From positions 1-24,045 of IMG/VR virus record IMGVR_UViG_3300050821_005101: a stretch of DNA of 24,045 bases; one strand, 5' to 3'. Made by a program: the position numbers and the translations under genes. This document shows, piece by piece, positions 6,968-14,017 of this stretch (position 1 is the stretch's first letter; each line of letters opens with the position of its first letter). Below the pieces are notes generated by a model. The model worked only from the letters and a program-made list of their open reading frames with translations, was not told where the DNA came from and did not search any database. The DNA is from a virus.

Positions 6968-7262
6968 TGAAACCATAAAAGAACACTTGATTGATATTAT
7001 CTGGAATAATCCTGGTATTCATTTACTCATGCCAAGAAGCTGGTCACTAGTCAATATACAGTTCAAAGAATATATTGATACTACAAAATTATTAGATGAA
7101 CTCATTGCAGAAGAAAGAATTATTGCTAAACCAATAGTTAGTGTTACGATACATGGAACTTCTGTAATAAAAACTTTAGTCAATATAGAATTGTTTCCAA
7201 AAATAACTTTGTCTGGATTGTGGAGACATTTTCTTATAAAAAAAGGCATTCTTCATGAATGA
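6960..7262 (+). CDS. Paralog 2 of the LW-FL-KGI family (100 aa)
   Basis: It begins M-N-D-E-T-I-K-E, followed by a helix ending N-N-P-G (16-19), the family's PG turn, a second predicted helix with L-L-D-E-L-I-A-E-E, a beta-rich middle, and the C-terminal G-L-W-R-H-F-L-I-K-K-G-I-L-H-E. The ATG is preceded by AAAGG (6947-6951) at 8 nt, supplied by the KKGI codons of the collapsed copy, and its stop overlaps the next start by 8 nt. No known family is recognised. As a small, variable gene in a tandem array it may act in host takeover or counter-defence, which is speculation. Confidence 0.8.
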   Translation: MNDETIKEHLIDIIWNNPGIHLLMPRSWSLVNIQFKEYIDTTKLLDELIAEERIIAKPIVSVTIHGTSVIKTLVNIELFPKITLSGLWRHFLIKKGILHE

Positions 7263-7542
7263 ATTAGAAAATGATATAATTCATTATATACAAAGCAGTC
7301 CTGATGGAGTCGCCGTCACAAACATATATAATTTCATTCTAAATAAAAGATTTCAGTTTCATTTAGCAAATAACACAATTAGTGCTAATATATCATCAGT
7401 AATTGAAGAAATACGTTATATATTATTAGACCCAAGTGATACCTTTTTGGCGAGTGTTATATATTATAAATCAAAATATTATCCTATAACATGGAAAATC
7501 TTATGGGAAACATTTTTATACAAAAAAGGCATTCTTGTATGA
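7255..7542 (+). CDS. Paralog 3 of the LW-FL-KGI family (95 aa)
   Basis: The shortest intact member. The N-terminal helix ends S-S-P-D-G (14-18), a variant of the family PG turn; the middle is Ile/Asn-rich, and the end is I-L-W-E-T-F-L-Y-K-K-G-I-L-V. The start ATGAATGA has the junction site AAAGGCATT 4 nt before it and overlaps the previous stop by 8 nt. The stop shares ATGA with the next gene (7539-7542). Sequence identity to the other copies is low apart from the C-terminal motif, so the duplication is old or divergence has been fast. Function unknown. Confidence 0.8.
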   Translation: MNELENDIIHYIQSSPDGVAVTNIYNFILNKRFQFHLANNTISANISSVIEEIRYILLDPSDTFLASVIYYKSKYYPITWKILWETFLYKKGILV

Positions 7543-7868
7543 CTAATTTAGAAAATAATCTCGAAACCATAAAAAAACTAAAAGTTGACATCATCTTATT
7601 TCTTTATAGTCATCCAGGAACTTTATTTTTCCATAAAACAGGACGTTCTACTATTATTTTAGATAAATCATTAGAATTGGATGATAATCGTATGCTCATC
7701 ATGGATGTTATGCATCAGTTAAAAACTAATGAATATATTGTCTATAAAAATGAACAGTTATCAGGAACCACCACTAAATATATATCAAATGCTGATGTTT
7801 ATTTGACTAAATCTGCTTTAGCAAGTTTATGGAGATTATTCTTAGAAGATAAAGGTATTGATATATGA
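7539..7868 (+). CDS. Paralog 4 of the LW-FL-KGI family (109 aa)
   Basis: The frame opens at 7491, but the ATG at 7539 overlaps the previous stop as ATGA and has the array's AAAGG site (7525-7529) at the usual distance, so it is preferred. Features: helix L-K-V-D-I-I-L-F-L-Y-S-H-P-G (residues 14-27), a predicted helix around M-D-V-M-H-Q-L-K, a strand Y-I-V-Y-K-N, then N-A-D-V-Y-L-T-K, and the end L-W-R-L-F-L-E-D-K-G-I. It is clearly closest to paralog 5, with the same helix and the same N-A-D-V-Y-L block, so that pair duplicated most recently. Function unknown. Confidence 0.82.
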   Translation: MTNLENNLETIKKLKVDIILFLYSHPGTLFFHKTGRSTIILDKSLELDDNRMLIMDVMHQLKTNEYIVYKNEQLSGTTTKYISNADVYLTKSALASLWRLFLEDKGIDI

Positions 7869-8179
7869 ATGAAATATTGAACGGGGACCTAGTTGAACAA
7901 CTAAAAATTGATATCATTTTATTTCTCTATGACCATCCTGGAATACTTTGGTTTGACAAAAATGATAATATTATAAACGAACAGATAGGAAAAAGTCCAG
8001 AAGCTCAGGAAGCTATAGAACAACTTTATAAAGACTACATAATCGTTCATAAAAACTCTTTTTGTATCAACGGTAACTTAGATACTGCCAATGCGGATGT
8101 CTATCTTGTAAAACCTATATTGCCATATCTCTGGAAATTGTTTCTAGAAAACAAAGGTATCGTACATGAAAGCGTTTAA
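7865..8179 (+). CDS. Paralog 5 of the LW-FL-KGI family (104 aa)
   Basis: The last member of the array. It carries L-K-I-D-I-I-L-F-L-Y-D-H-P-G, nearly identical to paralog 4, then Y-I-I-V-H-K-N, N-A-D-V-Y-L-V-K and L-W-K-L-F-L-E-N-K-G-I-V-H-E-S-V. The start overlaps the previous stop (ATGA, 7865-7868). The end overlaps the gp4-like start by 14 nt, with the K-G-I codons supplying AAAGG (8153-8157) for the gp4-like ATG. The array and the head completion gene therefore form one translationally coupled unit. Function unknown. Confidence 0.82.
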   Translation: MNEILNGDLVEQLKIDIILFLYDHPGILWFDKNDNIINEQIGKSPEAQEAIEQLYKDYIIVHKNSFCINGNLDTANADVYLVKPILPYLWKLFLENKGIVHESV

Positions 8180-8609
8180 GAAAGGCATCTTTACTCCACA
8201 AAATCAAACAAAATATGTAGGGAGAAGACCTTTGATGTATAAAAGTTCGTATGAATATAAGTTCATGAACTTCCTAGATAAAACTGCTGCTGTTACTGAA
8301 TGGTCTTATGAATCAATAGTTATTAGATATGTTCATCCACTGACGGGAAGACCAGCTCGTTATTATCCAGATTTTTTATTCACTTATAAAGATACTTCTG
8401 GAAATACAATCATAGAGATGGTTGAAATAAAGCCTTATAAACAAACCATACCACCAAAAGCTGGCAAAGGTAAAAAGCAGATTTATTTACTACAAGAAGC
8501 TAAAACGTGGGTCGTCAATAAAGCGAAATGGGAAGCGGCCATTCTGTATTGTTCTAATAAAGGCATCAAGTTTAGAATAATGACAGAAAAAGACTTGAAT
8601 ATTAGGTAA
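8166..8609 (+). CDS. 4: Head completion protein, T4 gp4-like (TnsA/restriction-like nuclease fold)
   Basis: A 147-residue protein resembling T4 gp4 (also called gp50/gp65): basic N-terminus with K-G-I-F-T-P-x-N-x-x-K-Y (6-17), then Y-K-S-S-Y-E-Y-K-F (25-33), V-T-E-W-S-Y-E (43-49), Y-Y-P-D-F (66-70) and M-V-E-I-K-P (85-90). E30, D69, E87 and K89 form the E...D...E-x-K arrangement of the TnsA-like endonuclease fold. In T4 the protein acts on filled heads before tail joining. It is a late function placed at the end of the plus-strand array rather than in the minus-strand head block. The end overlaps the RNase H stop by 8 nt. Confidence 0.85.
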   Translation: MKAFKKGIFTPQNQTKYVGRRPLMYKSSYEYKFMNFLDKTAAVTEWSYESIVIRYVHPLTGRPARYYPDFLFTYKDTSGNTIIEMVEIKPYKQTIPPKAGKGKKQIYLLQEAKTWVVNKAKWEAAILYCSNKGIKFRIMTEKDLNIR

Positions 8610-9531
8610 AAAACTCTGGCACGATAACTTCTGGATTATTCGCTTTTGCTTCATTTATTCTCAAGATAATCTTGTCTAATTGGTCCATACGAGACATCAA
8701 GTCTCTGAACTTATTTTTACTAAAATATTGGAATATCTCTTTACCAGTTGGCATCTGATATTCTTTTATAGTTTTCATAAGGAGCTTTACAAATACATCA
8801 GGCGTTTTGTTCAAGTCTATAAGAATCATATTCTTCTTATAGCGTTCTTTATATTCGTCTCCCAGCGTGACATCTTTGCCATCTTGAACATAACTCACCG
8901 TCTTATCCTCAAATAAAGCCTTTATTTCATCTGGATTGTCTACCATCCTGGCTGCGGTCACTTCTCCAACTCTTGGCTTTATAGATGGAATGTTGTCACC
9001 TTTATCACCCATGAGGATTTTCATCTTGAGTTGTCTCACTGGGTCGTCACATTTATTGAACTTATTTTTTATAGGGTCAAACAACTGAATATTGTTATAT
9101 TTGAGAAGTTGTAGATAATCTCCGTCTGATGTAACTATGATTTTCTTTTTATGTTGCCATTCTCGTGCTAAAATACCAGCAATATCATCAGCTTCCAGGT
9201 ATTTGACTTGAAGCACATAAAAAGGAAAATAAGTTTTTACTTCATCTACGAATTCACGAAAGGCAGTAAAAAAGGCATTCCAGTCAATATCTGTCTGTTT
9301 ATCGCGGCTTTCTTTTCTATTTTCTTTATATTCTGGGTGGATTTTTTTACGCCAATTTTCTTTAGAATCAACCATAAGAACCACTTCATCTGCTTCAAAG
9401 CGCGTACAGAGGCTAAAGATAGTATTGAACATGGCGTGTTTGAAGTACGCCCAACCAACTTGTGGAATATCTTTATTTACTGAAAATAAACATCTATAAG
9501 CAACGTGATTGAGGTCAAATAAAACAACCAT
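8602..9531 (-). CDS. rnh: T4-type RNase H, 5'-3' exonuclease of the FEN family
   Basis: A 309-residue enzyme that removes RNA primers and adjacent DNA from lagging-strand fragments. The acidic metal-binding residues are visible: D6 (V-L-F-D-L-N), D55 (V-L-M-V-D), E113/D115/D116 (L-E-A-D-D-I-A-G), D136/D138 (T-S-D-G-D-Y) and D176/D179 in M-G-D-K-G-D-N-I-P, which opens the helix-hairpin-helix region. The length equals that of T4 RNase H (about 305). An AAGGA site precedes the ATG, and a sigma-70-like promoter lies upstream, separating it from the late genes around it. Confidence 0.95.
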   Translation of the reverse strand: MVVLFDLNHVAYRCLFSVNKDIPQVGWAYFKHAMFNTIFSLCTRFEADEVVLMVDSKENWRKKIHPEYKENRKESRDKQTDIDWNAFFTAFREFVDEVKTYFPFYVLQVKYLEADDIAGILAREWQHKKKIIVTSDGDYLQLLKYNNIQLFDPIKNKFNKCDDPVRQLKMKILMGDKGDNIPSIKPRVGEVTAARMVDNPDEIKALFEDKTVSYVQDGKDVTLGDEYKERYKKNMILIDLNKTPDVFVKLLMKTIKEYQMPTGKEIFQYFSKNKFRDLMSRMDQLDKIILRINEAKANNPEVIVPEFFT

Positions 9532-9566
9532 AGATTAGTATCCTTTTATAATTGAACCATCTTACA

Positions 9567-9594
9567 ATTATAGCGAACAATTTTTTAGATACAA
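9567..9594 (-). promoter_or_regulatory. Sigma-70-like promoter for RNase H
   Basis: On the minus strand TTGTAT (9594-9589), a 16-nt spacer and a perfect TATAAT (9572-9567). It lies 36 nt upstream of the RNase H start. Confidence 0.6.
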
Positions 9595-9603
9595 CCTATT
9601 TGT

Positions 9604-10725
9604 TTATTTCTTTTCTACTACTGGCGGTTCTTCTTCATTCAGTGGACGCTTTCTTGTGCCAATTCCAATTGGGGCATCATAATTAGCGACTGCTGAAGTA
9701 GTGGTTCCTGGGCCTGCTGCTGGACCGGAAGCAACTGGACCGCCTTGTCCTCCACTTGCTGCTGAATCTTCAGTCATAGATGGCTCTAGTGGCTTGAGAC
9801 CAGCTTGAGCAAGTTTCTTTGAGAGAATAGAAACTGCTTTATCTACTCCGCCCAATGATTTTATAAAGGTAGCAGAGTGTGGGTCTGATGTCAACCCAAT
9901 AACAGCATGGTCTACATCAATTTCTTTGTCTGGAGAAATAAAGTCATTTTCTCTCGCATAGAGCATAAAGTCTTTGAAGAATTGGTCAAATGATTCATAA
10001 GGAATTGTGGCGCCTTCAATTGGTTCTTCTGACATAGTTTCCATTGAATTGACAGGAGCCCATTCATTCATATCAAGTTCTTTGAGCATTCCAACGAGTT
10101 TTTCCTTGAATAATTTGAGGGCATCTACACGACGCTTTTCATTTTCTGCGTGGCGGTCTTGGACCGTAAAATTAGAGACATCAATACCTATTTTAGGATA
10201 ATTAGGGAAATCTTTGGTTCCATGGGGAACTTCAGTTGAAGTACTTGTTGGTTGTGGGTCGGCAGGAACTACTACTTTTTCTTCTTCAAAGGCTCCTTGA
10301 AGTTCACTTTCACGAACTTTTGGTCTATCTTTGATATCTTTAGGAACTGTAAGTCTTTGAGTTTCTGCTCTTTCTATTTCGCGTTTTTCTCTGGGAGAAA
10401 CGGAAGCTGCTTTTGGAGATGGGTCCACTAAATCGTCTGTCATGTCATACGCATCATCACGCGGCTGTTCTTCTGTAACAGCTAAAACAATCTCATTGTC
10501 CTTTCTTGCGTGTGGAAGCTCTACTGCCGGCTTATCTTGTGGGGGATGGAAGCCTGAAGTATCATCAAGACCTTCTGGCATCTTATCTTCTGGAACTTCC
10601 TCAAAAATGACTTCATTGATAGGATGTTTTTTAGAATAACCAAACCCTGATAGCGTAACTGTCTTTTCGTCCTCTTTTATTACGGAAAAACGTTGTCCTC
10701 TATAATGAGCATATTTGTGGGCCAT
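9604..10725 (-). CDS. Unknown 373-aa protein under a late promoter, Pro/Glu-rich
   Basis: A short folded N-terminal segment (about 1-45: G-Q-R-F-S-V-I-K-E then a T-L-S-G-F-G-Y strand), a long disordered acidic/proline-rich stretch (about 45-180), a probable helical domain (about 185-315, with D-A-L-K-L-F-K-E-K-L-V-G-M-L and F-D-Q-F-F-K-D-F-M), and a Gly/Ala/Ser/Thr-rich tail. No family is recognised. It has a strong AGGAG site and a perfect late box 30 nt upstream, inside the end of the RuvC-like gene. Late expression and this architecture suggest a virion or assembly protein; this is inference. Confidence 0.85.
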   Translation of the reverse strand: MAHKYAHYRGQRFSVIKEDEKTVTLSGFGYSKKHPINEVIFEEVPEDKMPEGLDDTSGFHPPQDKPAVELPHARKDNEIVLAVTEEQPRDDAYDMTDDLVDPSPKAASVSPREKREIERAETQRLTVPKDIKDRPKVRESELQGAFEEEKVVVPADPQPTSTSTEVPHGTKDFPNYPKIGIDVSNFTVQDRHAENEKRRVDALKLFKEKLVGMLKELDMNEWAPVNSMETMSEEPIEGATIPYESFDQFFKDFMLYARENDFISPDKEIDVDHAVIGLTSDPHSATFIKSLGGVDKAVSILSKKLAQAGLKPLEPSMTEDSAASGGQGGPVASGPAAGPGTTTSAVANYDAPIGIGTRKRPLNEEEPPVVEKK

Positions 10726-10743
10726 TTGAGAATCTCCTGATAA

Positions 10744-11280
10744 TTATCCTTCTTTATTTATAATATTTATGATGTTCTTTTTAGTTTCTTCTAAAAAGCC
10801 ATAATAACCAATAGCTATACTATCTGATAACCCATCATGTGGTTTTTTAGACCGTGGTGTTGCTAATAAAGAAACATTTGACCATTTATTTTGGACAAAT
10901 TGTATGGTTTCTTCTTTTTCTCTATGTTCGCCTTTGGGTTTTTTACCCATCAAAGTTTCTTGCCATGTTTTAGGCCCAACCGCTACAATTGGTATTTCTA
11001 ATGCTGCACATATTCCATATATGCCTGATACGCTCCACGCAAAGTTGAACATGCTCACACATCCGTTTTTTGGCATGGCCGACACTTTTTCTATATATAC
11101 AATCTTTGGATTATGTCGTTTGAATAGATTGCTTATAATAGTAAAATCAACCATTTCTTTTTTCTTTTTATTAGATTTTATAACTGTATATGTTGGCATT
11201 ATTATAAGTTCTGTAATATTTTCATCTTCTAAAACAGCTATACCACCATGTTGTCCAGGGTCTATTCCTATTATTTTCAT
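10744..11280 (-). CDS. RuvC-like Holliday junction resolvase
   Basis: A 178-residue RNase H-fold nuclease. Motifs: I-G-I-D-P-G (D7), V-Y-I-E-K-V (E64), A-V-G-P-K-T-W (100-106) and K-P-H-D-G-L-S-D-S-I-A-I-G (H148, D149, D153), giving the RuvC-type D-E-D set. It would cleave four-way or other branched junctions left by recombination-dependent replication so that the DNA can be packaged, the job of endonuclease VII (gp49) in T4. The ATG overlaps the stop of the zinc-ribbon gene (ATGA, 11280-11277), so the two are translated together. No separate promoter is seen. Confidence 0.88.
   Translation of the reverse strand: MKIIGIDPGQHGGIAVLEDENITELIIMPTYTVIKSNKKKKEMVDFTIISNLFKRHNPKIVYIEKVSAMPKNGCVSMFNFAWSVSGIYGICAALEIPIVAVGPKTWQETLMGKKPKGEHREKEETIQFVQNKWSNVSLLATPRSKKPHDGLSDSIAIGYYGFLEETKKNIINIINKEG
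10755..10762 (-). promoter_or_regulatory. T4-type late promoter for the 373-aa protein
   Basis: TATAAATA on the minus strand, 30 nt upstream of the 10725 ATG and within the last codons of the RuvC-like gene. A second, weaker CATAAATA copy lies at 10764-10771. Confidence 0.7.
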
Positions 11281-11579
11281 TTAGTGTCTTTAGGAATAAT
11301 AATTATAAACTCTTGTTTTGGTTTAGACCACGCCTTTCCTTCATTCATTCCCTCATTGGTTCTATTTTTTACTGCCCAATGCTTTATTTGGCTATGTTCA
11401 GTTGATTCGGTTATTGAAGGTATGAAGCTAGCTCTACAGTCGCTACAAATAAACTGTTTCAATTTCTCATTATGAGTATTCTTTACTTCGTTGGTTTCAT
11501 CAAGACTTACATTCGTGCTTCCACAGTTTGGACAAATCATATCATGTTTTTCATCTGGTGGAGAAAATGGCATTTGCAT
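11277..11579 (-). CDS. Zinc-ribbon protein (100 aa)
   Basis: C16-P-N-C19 and C45-S-D-C48, about 25 residues apart, form a classical zinc ribbon in the N-terminal half; the C-terminal half is polar and ends in a short I-I-I-I-P strand. Zinc ribbons of this type usually bind nucleic acid or protein, but no specific family is recognised. An AAGGA site precedes the ATG. It lies between an unknown helical protein and the RuvC-like gene and overlaps the latter, which suggests a role in the same late or recombination context. Confidence 0.75.
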   Translation of the reverse strand: MQMPFSPPDEKHDMICPNCGSTNVSLDETNEVKNTHNEKLKQFICSDCRASFIPSITESTEHSQIKHWAVKNRTNEGMNEGKAWSKPKQEFIIIIPKDTK

Positions 11580-11593
11580 TGTATTATTCCTTT

Positions 11594-11983
11594 TTATAGT
11601 TTCTTGAATATGTTATGGATAGCTAATTCGTCTTTGACTTTTTCTACGAGTGTTGGACCAAAAAAAGACTTTTTGACAAGTTGTTTGCTATCTGTAAAAA
11701 ACAGTTTATGACGACAGTTTATAAAATCATCATTTGGCAGTAATTGATAATACTTGAGTAATTCGCCCATATATTTTTCAACTAATAAATAATCATCTTT
11801 TATAAGTTTAGAAGCCATAATCTCCATCATGGCTAACATAGGCTTCATTTCCTGGTCCTGGTCTTGTAAAATCCTAAAGATTATATGAATATCTTCTTCT
11901 GTCAAATTGATTCCAAGCTCTTTCTTTTGGGAGTATCGTATTTGTTCTAACTCCTGATTCAGACGATAACTTACATCATTCAT
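11594..11983 (-). CDS. Unknown helical protein (129 aa)
   Basis: First gene of the minus-strand operon ending in the RuvC-like gene. The product appears all-helical and charged (L-T-E-E-D-I-H-I-I-F-R-I-L-Q-D near 27-41; M-L-A-M-M-E-I-M-A-S-K near 50-60), with a conserved-looking core K-K-S-F-F-G-P-T-L near the C-terminus. I considered a gp33-type late coactivator because T4 keeps gene 33 near rnh, but saw no sequence support. A GAGGT site precedes the ATG, and a perfect late box lies 56 nt upstream. Confidence 0.8.
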   Translation of the reverse strand: MNDVSYRLNQELEQIRYSQKKELGINLTEEDIHIIFRILQDQDQEMKPMLAMMEIMASKLIKDDYLLVEKYMGELLKYYQLLPNDDFINCRHKLFFTDSKQLVKKSFFGPTLVEKVKDELAIHNIFKKL

Positions 11984-11999
11984 GATTACCTCATTTGAT

Positions 12000-12027
12000 T
12001 TGACAAACTATCTAAACTGTGTATAAT
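12000..12027 (+). promoter_or_regulatory. Strong sigma-70 promoter for uvsY-uvsW
   Basis: A consensus TTGACA (12000-12005), a 16-nt spacer and a consensus TATAAT (12022-12027). The leader to the uvsY ATG is about 35 nt and contains the GAGG ribosome-binding site. Confidence 0.8.
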
Positions 12028-12038
12028 ATTCTATCACA

Positions 12039-12046
12039 TATTTATA
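12039..12046 (-). promoter_or_regulatory. T4-type late promoter for the helical/zinc-ribbon/RuvC operon
   Basis: TATAAATA on the minus strand, 56 nt upstream of the 11983 ATG. It overlaps the leader of the divergent plus-strand uvsY transcript, so early (plus) and late (minus) initiation face away from each other here. Confidence 0.65.
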
Positions 12047-12067
12047 TATTTTCCGAGGTAAACTATT

Positions 12068-12559
12068 ATGAACATCAATCACGACAAATATGAAAGACAA
12101 GACCTTATCGCTGCTTATGTAAAGAAAATAAGCGAAGTTCAAGAGAAATTGGCCACTAATTTCAACATATTGACAGACGAAATAAAGAATGTTCTTCCTA
12201 TAAAAGATACCGAACTTGCTCAGGAATCGGACAGGAATATATCAAAATACCATACTTACTTATCTAAAACATTTGATGAAAAAAGGAAATTAGCCAGTCT
12301 TCGTGGTAAAAAGGATGAAATAGACGGTGAATTGAATGACTATTATAGATTCAATTGGGATAAGAGCACAAAACTATCAGAAACTGCTATTGGAAAGTAT
12401 GTCATGTCTCATCCAGTTTATATGGCTATAAACAACCTTGTCAAAGACCAAGAAGCTGTGGTATCATATTTGGATGGCGTTGTAACTGGTTTTAGAGACC
12501 GTGGTTTTGCTATAAAGAATATGATAGAAATGAGAAAAATTGAAATGGGCATGAATTGA
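12068..12559 (+). CDS. uvsY: Recombination mediator UvsY
   Basis: A 163-residue helical protein. It is recognised by the C-terminal R-G-F-A-I-K-N-M-I-E-M-R-K (about 144-156), which matches the end of T4 UvsY, and by the preceding D-Y-Y-x-F-N-W region with D-Q-E-A-V-V-S-Y-L-D. In T4, UvsY helps load the UvsX recombinase onto gp32-coated single-stranded DNA. It is slightly longer than T4 UvsY (137). A GAGG site lies 9 nt upstream of the ATG. The stop is 2 nt from the uvsW ATG, and the pairing with uvsW is also the T4 arrangement. Confidence 0.9.
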   Translation: MNINHDKYERQDLIAAYVKKISEVQEKLATNFNILTDEIKNVLPIKDTELAQESDRNISKYHTYLSKTFDEKRKLASLRGKKDEIDGELNDYYRFNWDKSTKLSETAIGKYVMSHPVYMAINNLVKDQEAVVSYLDGVVTGFRDRGFAIKNMIEMRKIEMGMN

Positions 12560-12561
12560 TA

Positions 12562-14013
12562 ATGGATTCTCGTTACTGGATAAAAATAGAGAAAGTCAAT
12601 AATGTCTATGGTCGGGTGACTACCAATCATCCTACAATATTTGGCGAATTATACAAATATATGTCAATATATGCCGATGACTATAGATTCATGCCGAAAT
12701 ATAAAATGGGCGTTTGGGATGGAAAAATACCATTTATAAACAAAAGTGGCTATTTCCAAAAAGGTTTATTGAAGTATGTTTATAATTTTATAAAAAATGA
12801 AGACATTTGTATTGAGGTTGACCCTGCTCTTATGGAGCGTTGCGAGGCGACTGATTTAGCTGATATAACCAATGAATGGATGAATGAAAAATATGTTCCA
12901 TATAGACACCAATTTGAAGGAGCTTTGGCTGCTCTCAAGTATCAAAACTGCATTTTAGAACATGCTACATCCAGTGGTAAGTCACTCACTATGAGTATTC
13001 TTATCATGTATAACCTCAAAAAAAATAGAGCTAAAAAAATATTAGTGTTAGTTCCTGGAATTGGTCTCGTAGAACAATTATCAGCGGATTTTATAGACTA
13101 TGGAGTTCCTAGTAAGTTAATAGGAAAATATTATCAGGATATCAAAGAGCCAGAAAAGACTATTGTCATTTCGACATGGCAGTCCATGTATAAGCAGACA
13201 GAACTTATAAAAGATTTTGATATGATATTAGTTGATGAGGCACACGGGGTGAAGGCTGCCATGGTGAGAAGTGTTTCTGAAAATGCCATAAATGCTTCTA
13301 TGCGAATTGGATGTACTGGTACTATGCCTGATACAAAATGCCCCAGGATGCAGATAGAAGGTGCTCTGGGACCCGTTGTTCATACAATGACTGCTAGACA
13401 GCTCATAGATGAAAAACAAGCCTCTGACATAAAAATCAAAATCCCTTATATAACCTATCCTAAAAAAATAACAGCAAAAATAAATAAGGTCTCGTTTGAT
13501 TTAGAAAAAGAATGGCTTGAAAAAAATGATACCAGAAATGAAATTATTAAGAAGATAGTTCTCAAACATCATGCCGCTGACCATAATGCTCTTATTCTTG
13601 TAGAACATCTTGACCACGCAGATGCTTTATTAGCAAAATTTAAGGATATTGAAGGAACTACTGCCTTCTTAGTCACTGGAGCTACTCCATCGGTTGAACG
13701 AGAACAGGTACGTCAGTTTACAAATGTAAATAAAAAAGTAGTTATTATTGCTACATATGGCGTTTTCTCTGTTGGGGTTTCTATAAACAGGCTTCATACT
13801 ATTATTTTTGCTTCTGCTGGTAAATCAAAAATAAAGACTCTTCAATCTATTGGAAGAGGATTGCGACTTCACAAAGAGAAAAGAAAGCTTATACTCTATG
13901 ATATTGGAGACAATTTACATTATTCTGACAAACATCTCCAAGAGAGAATAAATATTTACGATAAAGCGGAATTTGAGATAGATATGTTCGAAATAAACTT
14001 GGATAAAGAATAA
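12562..14013 (+). CDS. uvsW: Recombination DNA-RNA helicase UvsW
   Basis: A 483-residue superfamily 2 helicase that unwinds R-loops and branched DNA and in T4 drives the switch from origin- to recombination-dependent replication. Visible: an N-terminal domain with M-G-V-W-D-G-K (49-55), Y-R-H-Q (114-117), Walker A A-T-S-S-G-K-S (135-141), V-D-E-A-H (224-228), C-T-G-T (251-254) and motif VI Q-S-I-G-R-G-L-R (428-435). An in-frame TTG at 12556 would add two residues and overlap uvsY; the ATG at 12562, 2 nt after the uvsY stop, is preferred. It is followed 4 nt later by the glycosyltransferase gene. Confidence 0.95.
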   Translation: MDSRYWIKIEKVNNVYGRVTTNHPTIFGELYKYMSIYADDYRFMPKYKMGVWDGKIPFINKSGYFQKGLLKYVYNFIKNEDICIEVDPALMERCEATDLADITNEWMNEKYVPYRHQFEGALAALKYQNCILEHATSSGKSLTMSILIMYNLKKNRAKKILVLVPGIGLVEQLSADFIDYGVPSKLIGKYYQDIKEPEKTIVISTWQSMYKQTELIKDFDMILVDEAHGVKAAMVRSVSENAINASMRIGCTGTMPDTKCPRMQIEGALGPVVHTMTARQLIDEKQASDIKIKIPYITYPKKITAKINKVSFDLEKEWLEKNDTRNEIIKKIVLKHHAADHNALILVEHLDHADALLAKFKDIEGTTAFLVTGATPSVEREQVRQFTNVNKKVVIIATYGVFSVGVSINRLHTIIFASAGKSKIKTLQSIGRGLRLHKEKRKLILYDIGDNLHYSDKHLQERINIYDKAEFEIDMFEINLDKE

Positions 14014-14017
14014 AATT

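Larger units (their letters stand above)
6905..8168 (+). repeat. Dispersed junction repeat AAAGG(C/T)AT(T/C)-N3-5-ATGA at six gene junctions
   Basis: The element recurs at 6905-6920, 6947-6963, 7242-7258, 7525-7542, 7851-7868 and 8153-8169. In five of the six the bases encode the K-G-I end of the upstream protein or remnant; at 6905 the same bases are read in another frame, in the extended C-terminus of paralog 1. AAAGG sits 7-9 nt before each ATG, an appropriate Shine-Dalgarno distance. Confidence 0.75.

Noticed and set aside
7491-7538. Upstream start of paralog 4
   Set aside because: It would overlap paralog 3 by 52 nt and lacks the ATGA junction and AAAGG site that mark the other starts in the array.
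11594-11983. gp33-type late transcription coactivator
   Set aside because: Only the loose proximity to rnh suggests it; no sequence pattern supports it, so it is left as unknown.
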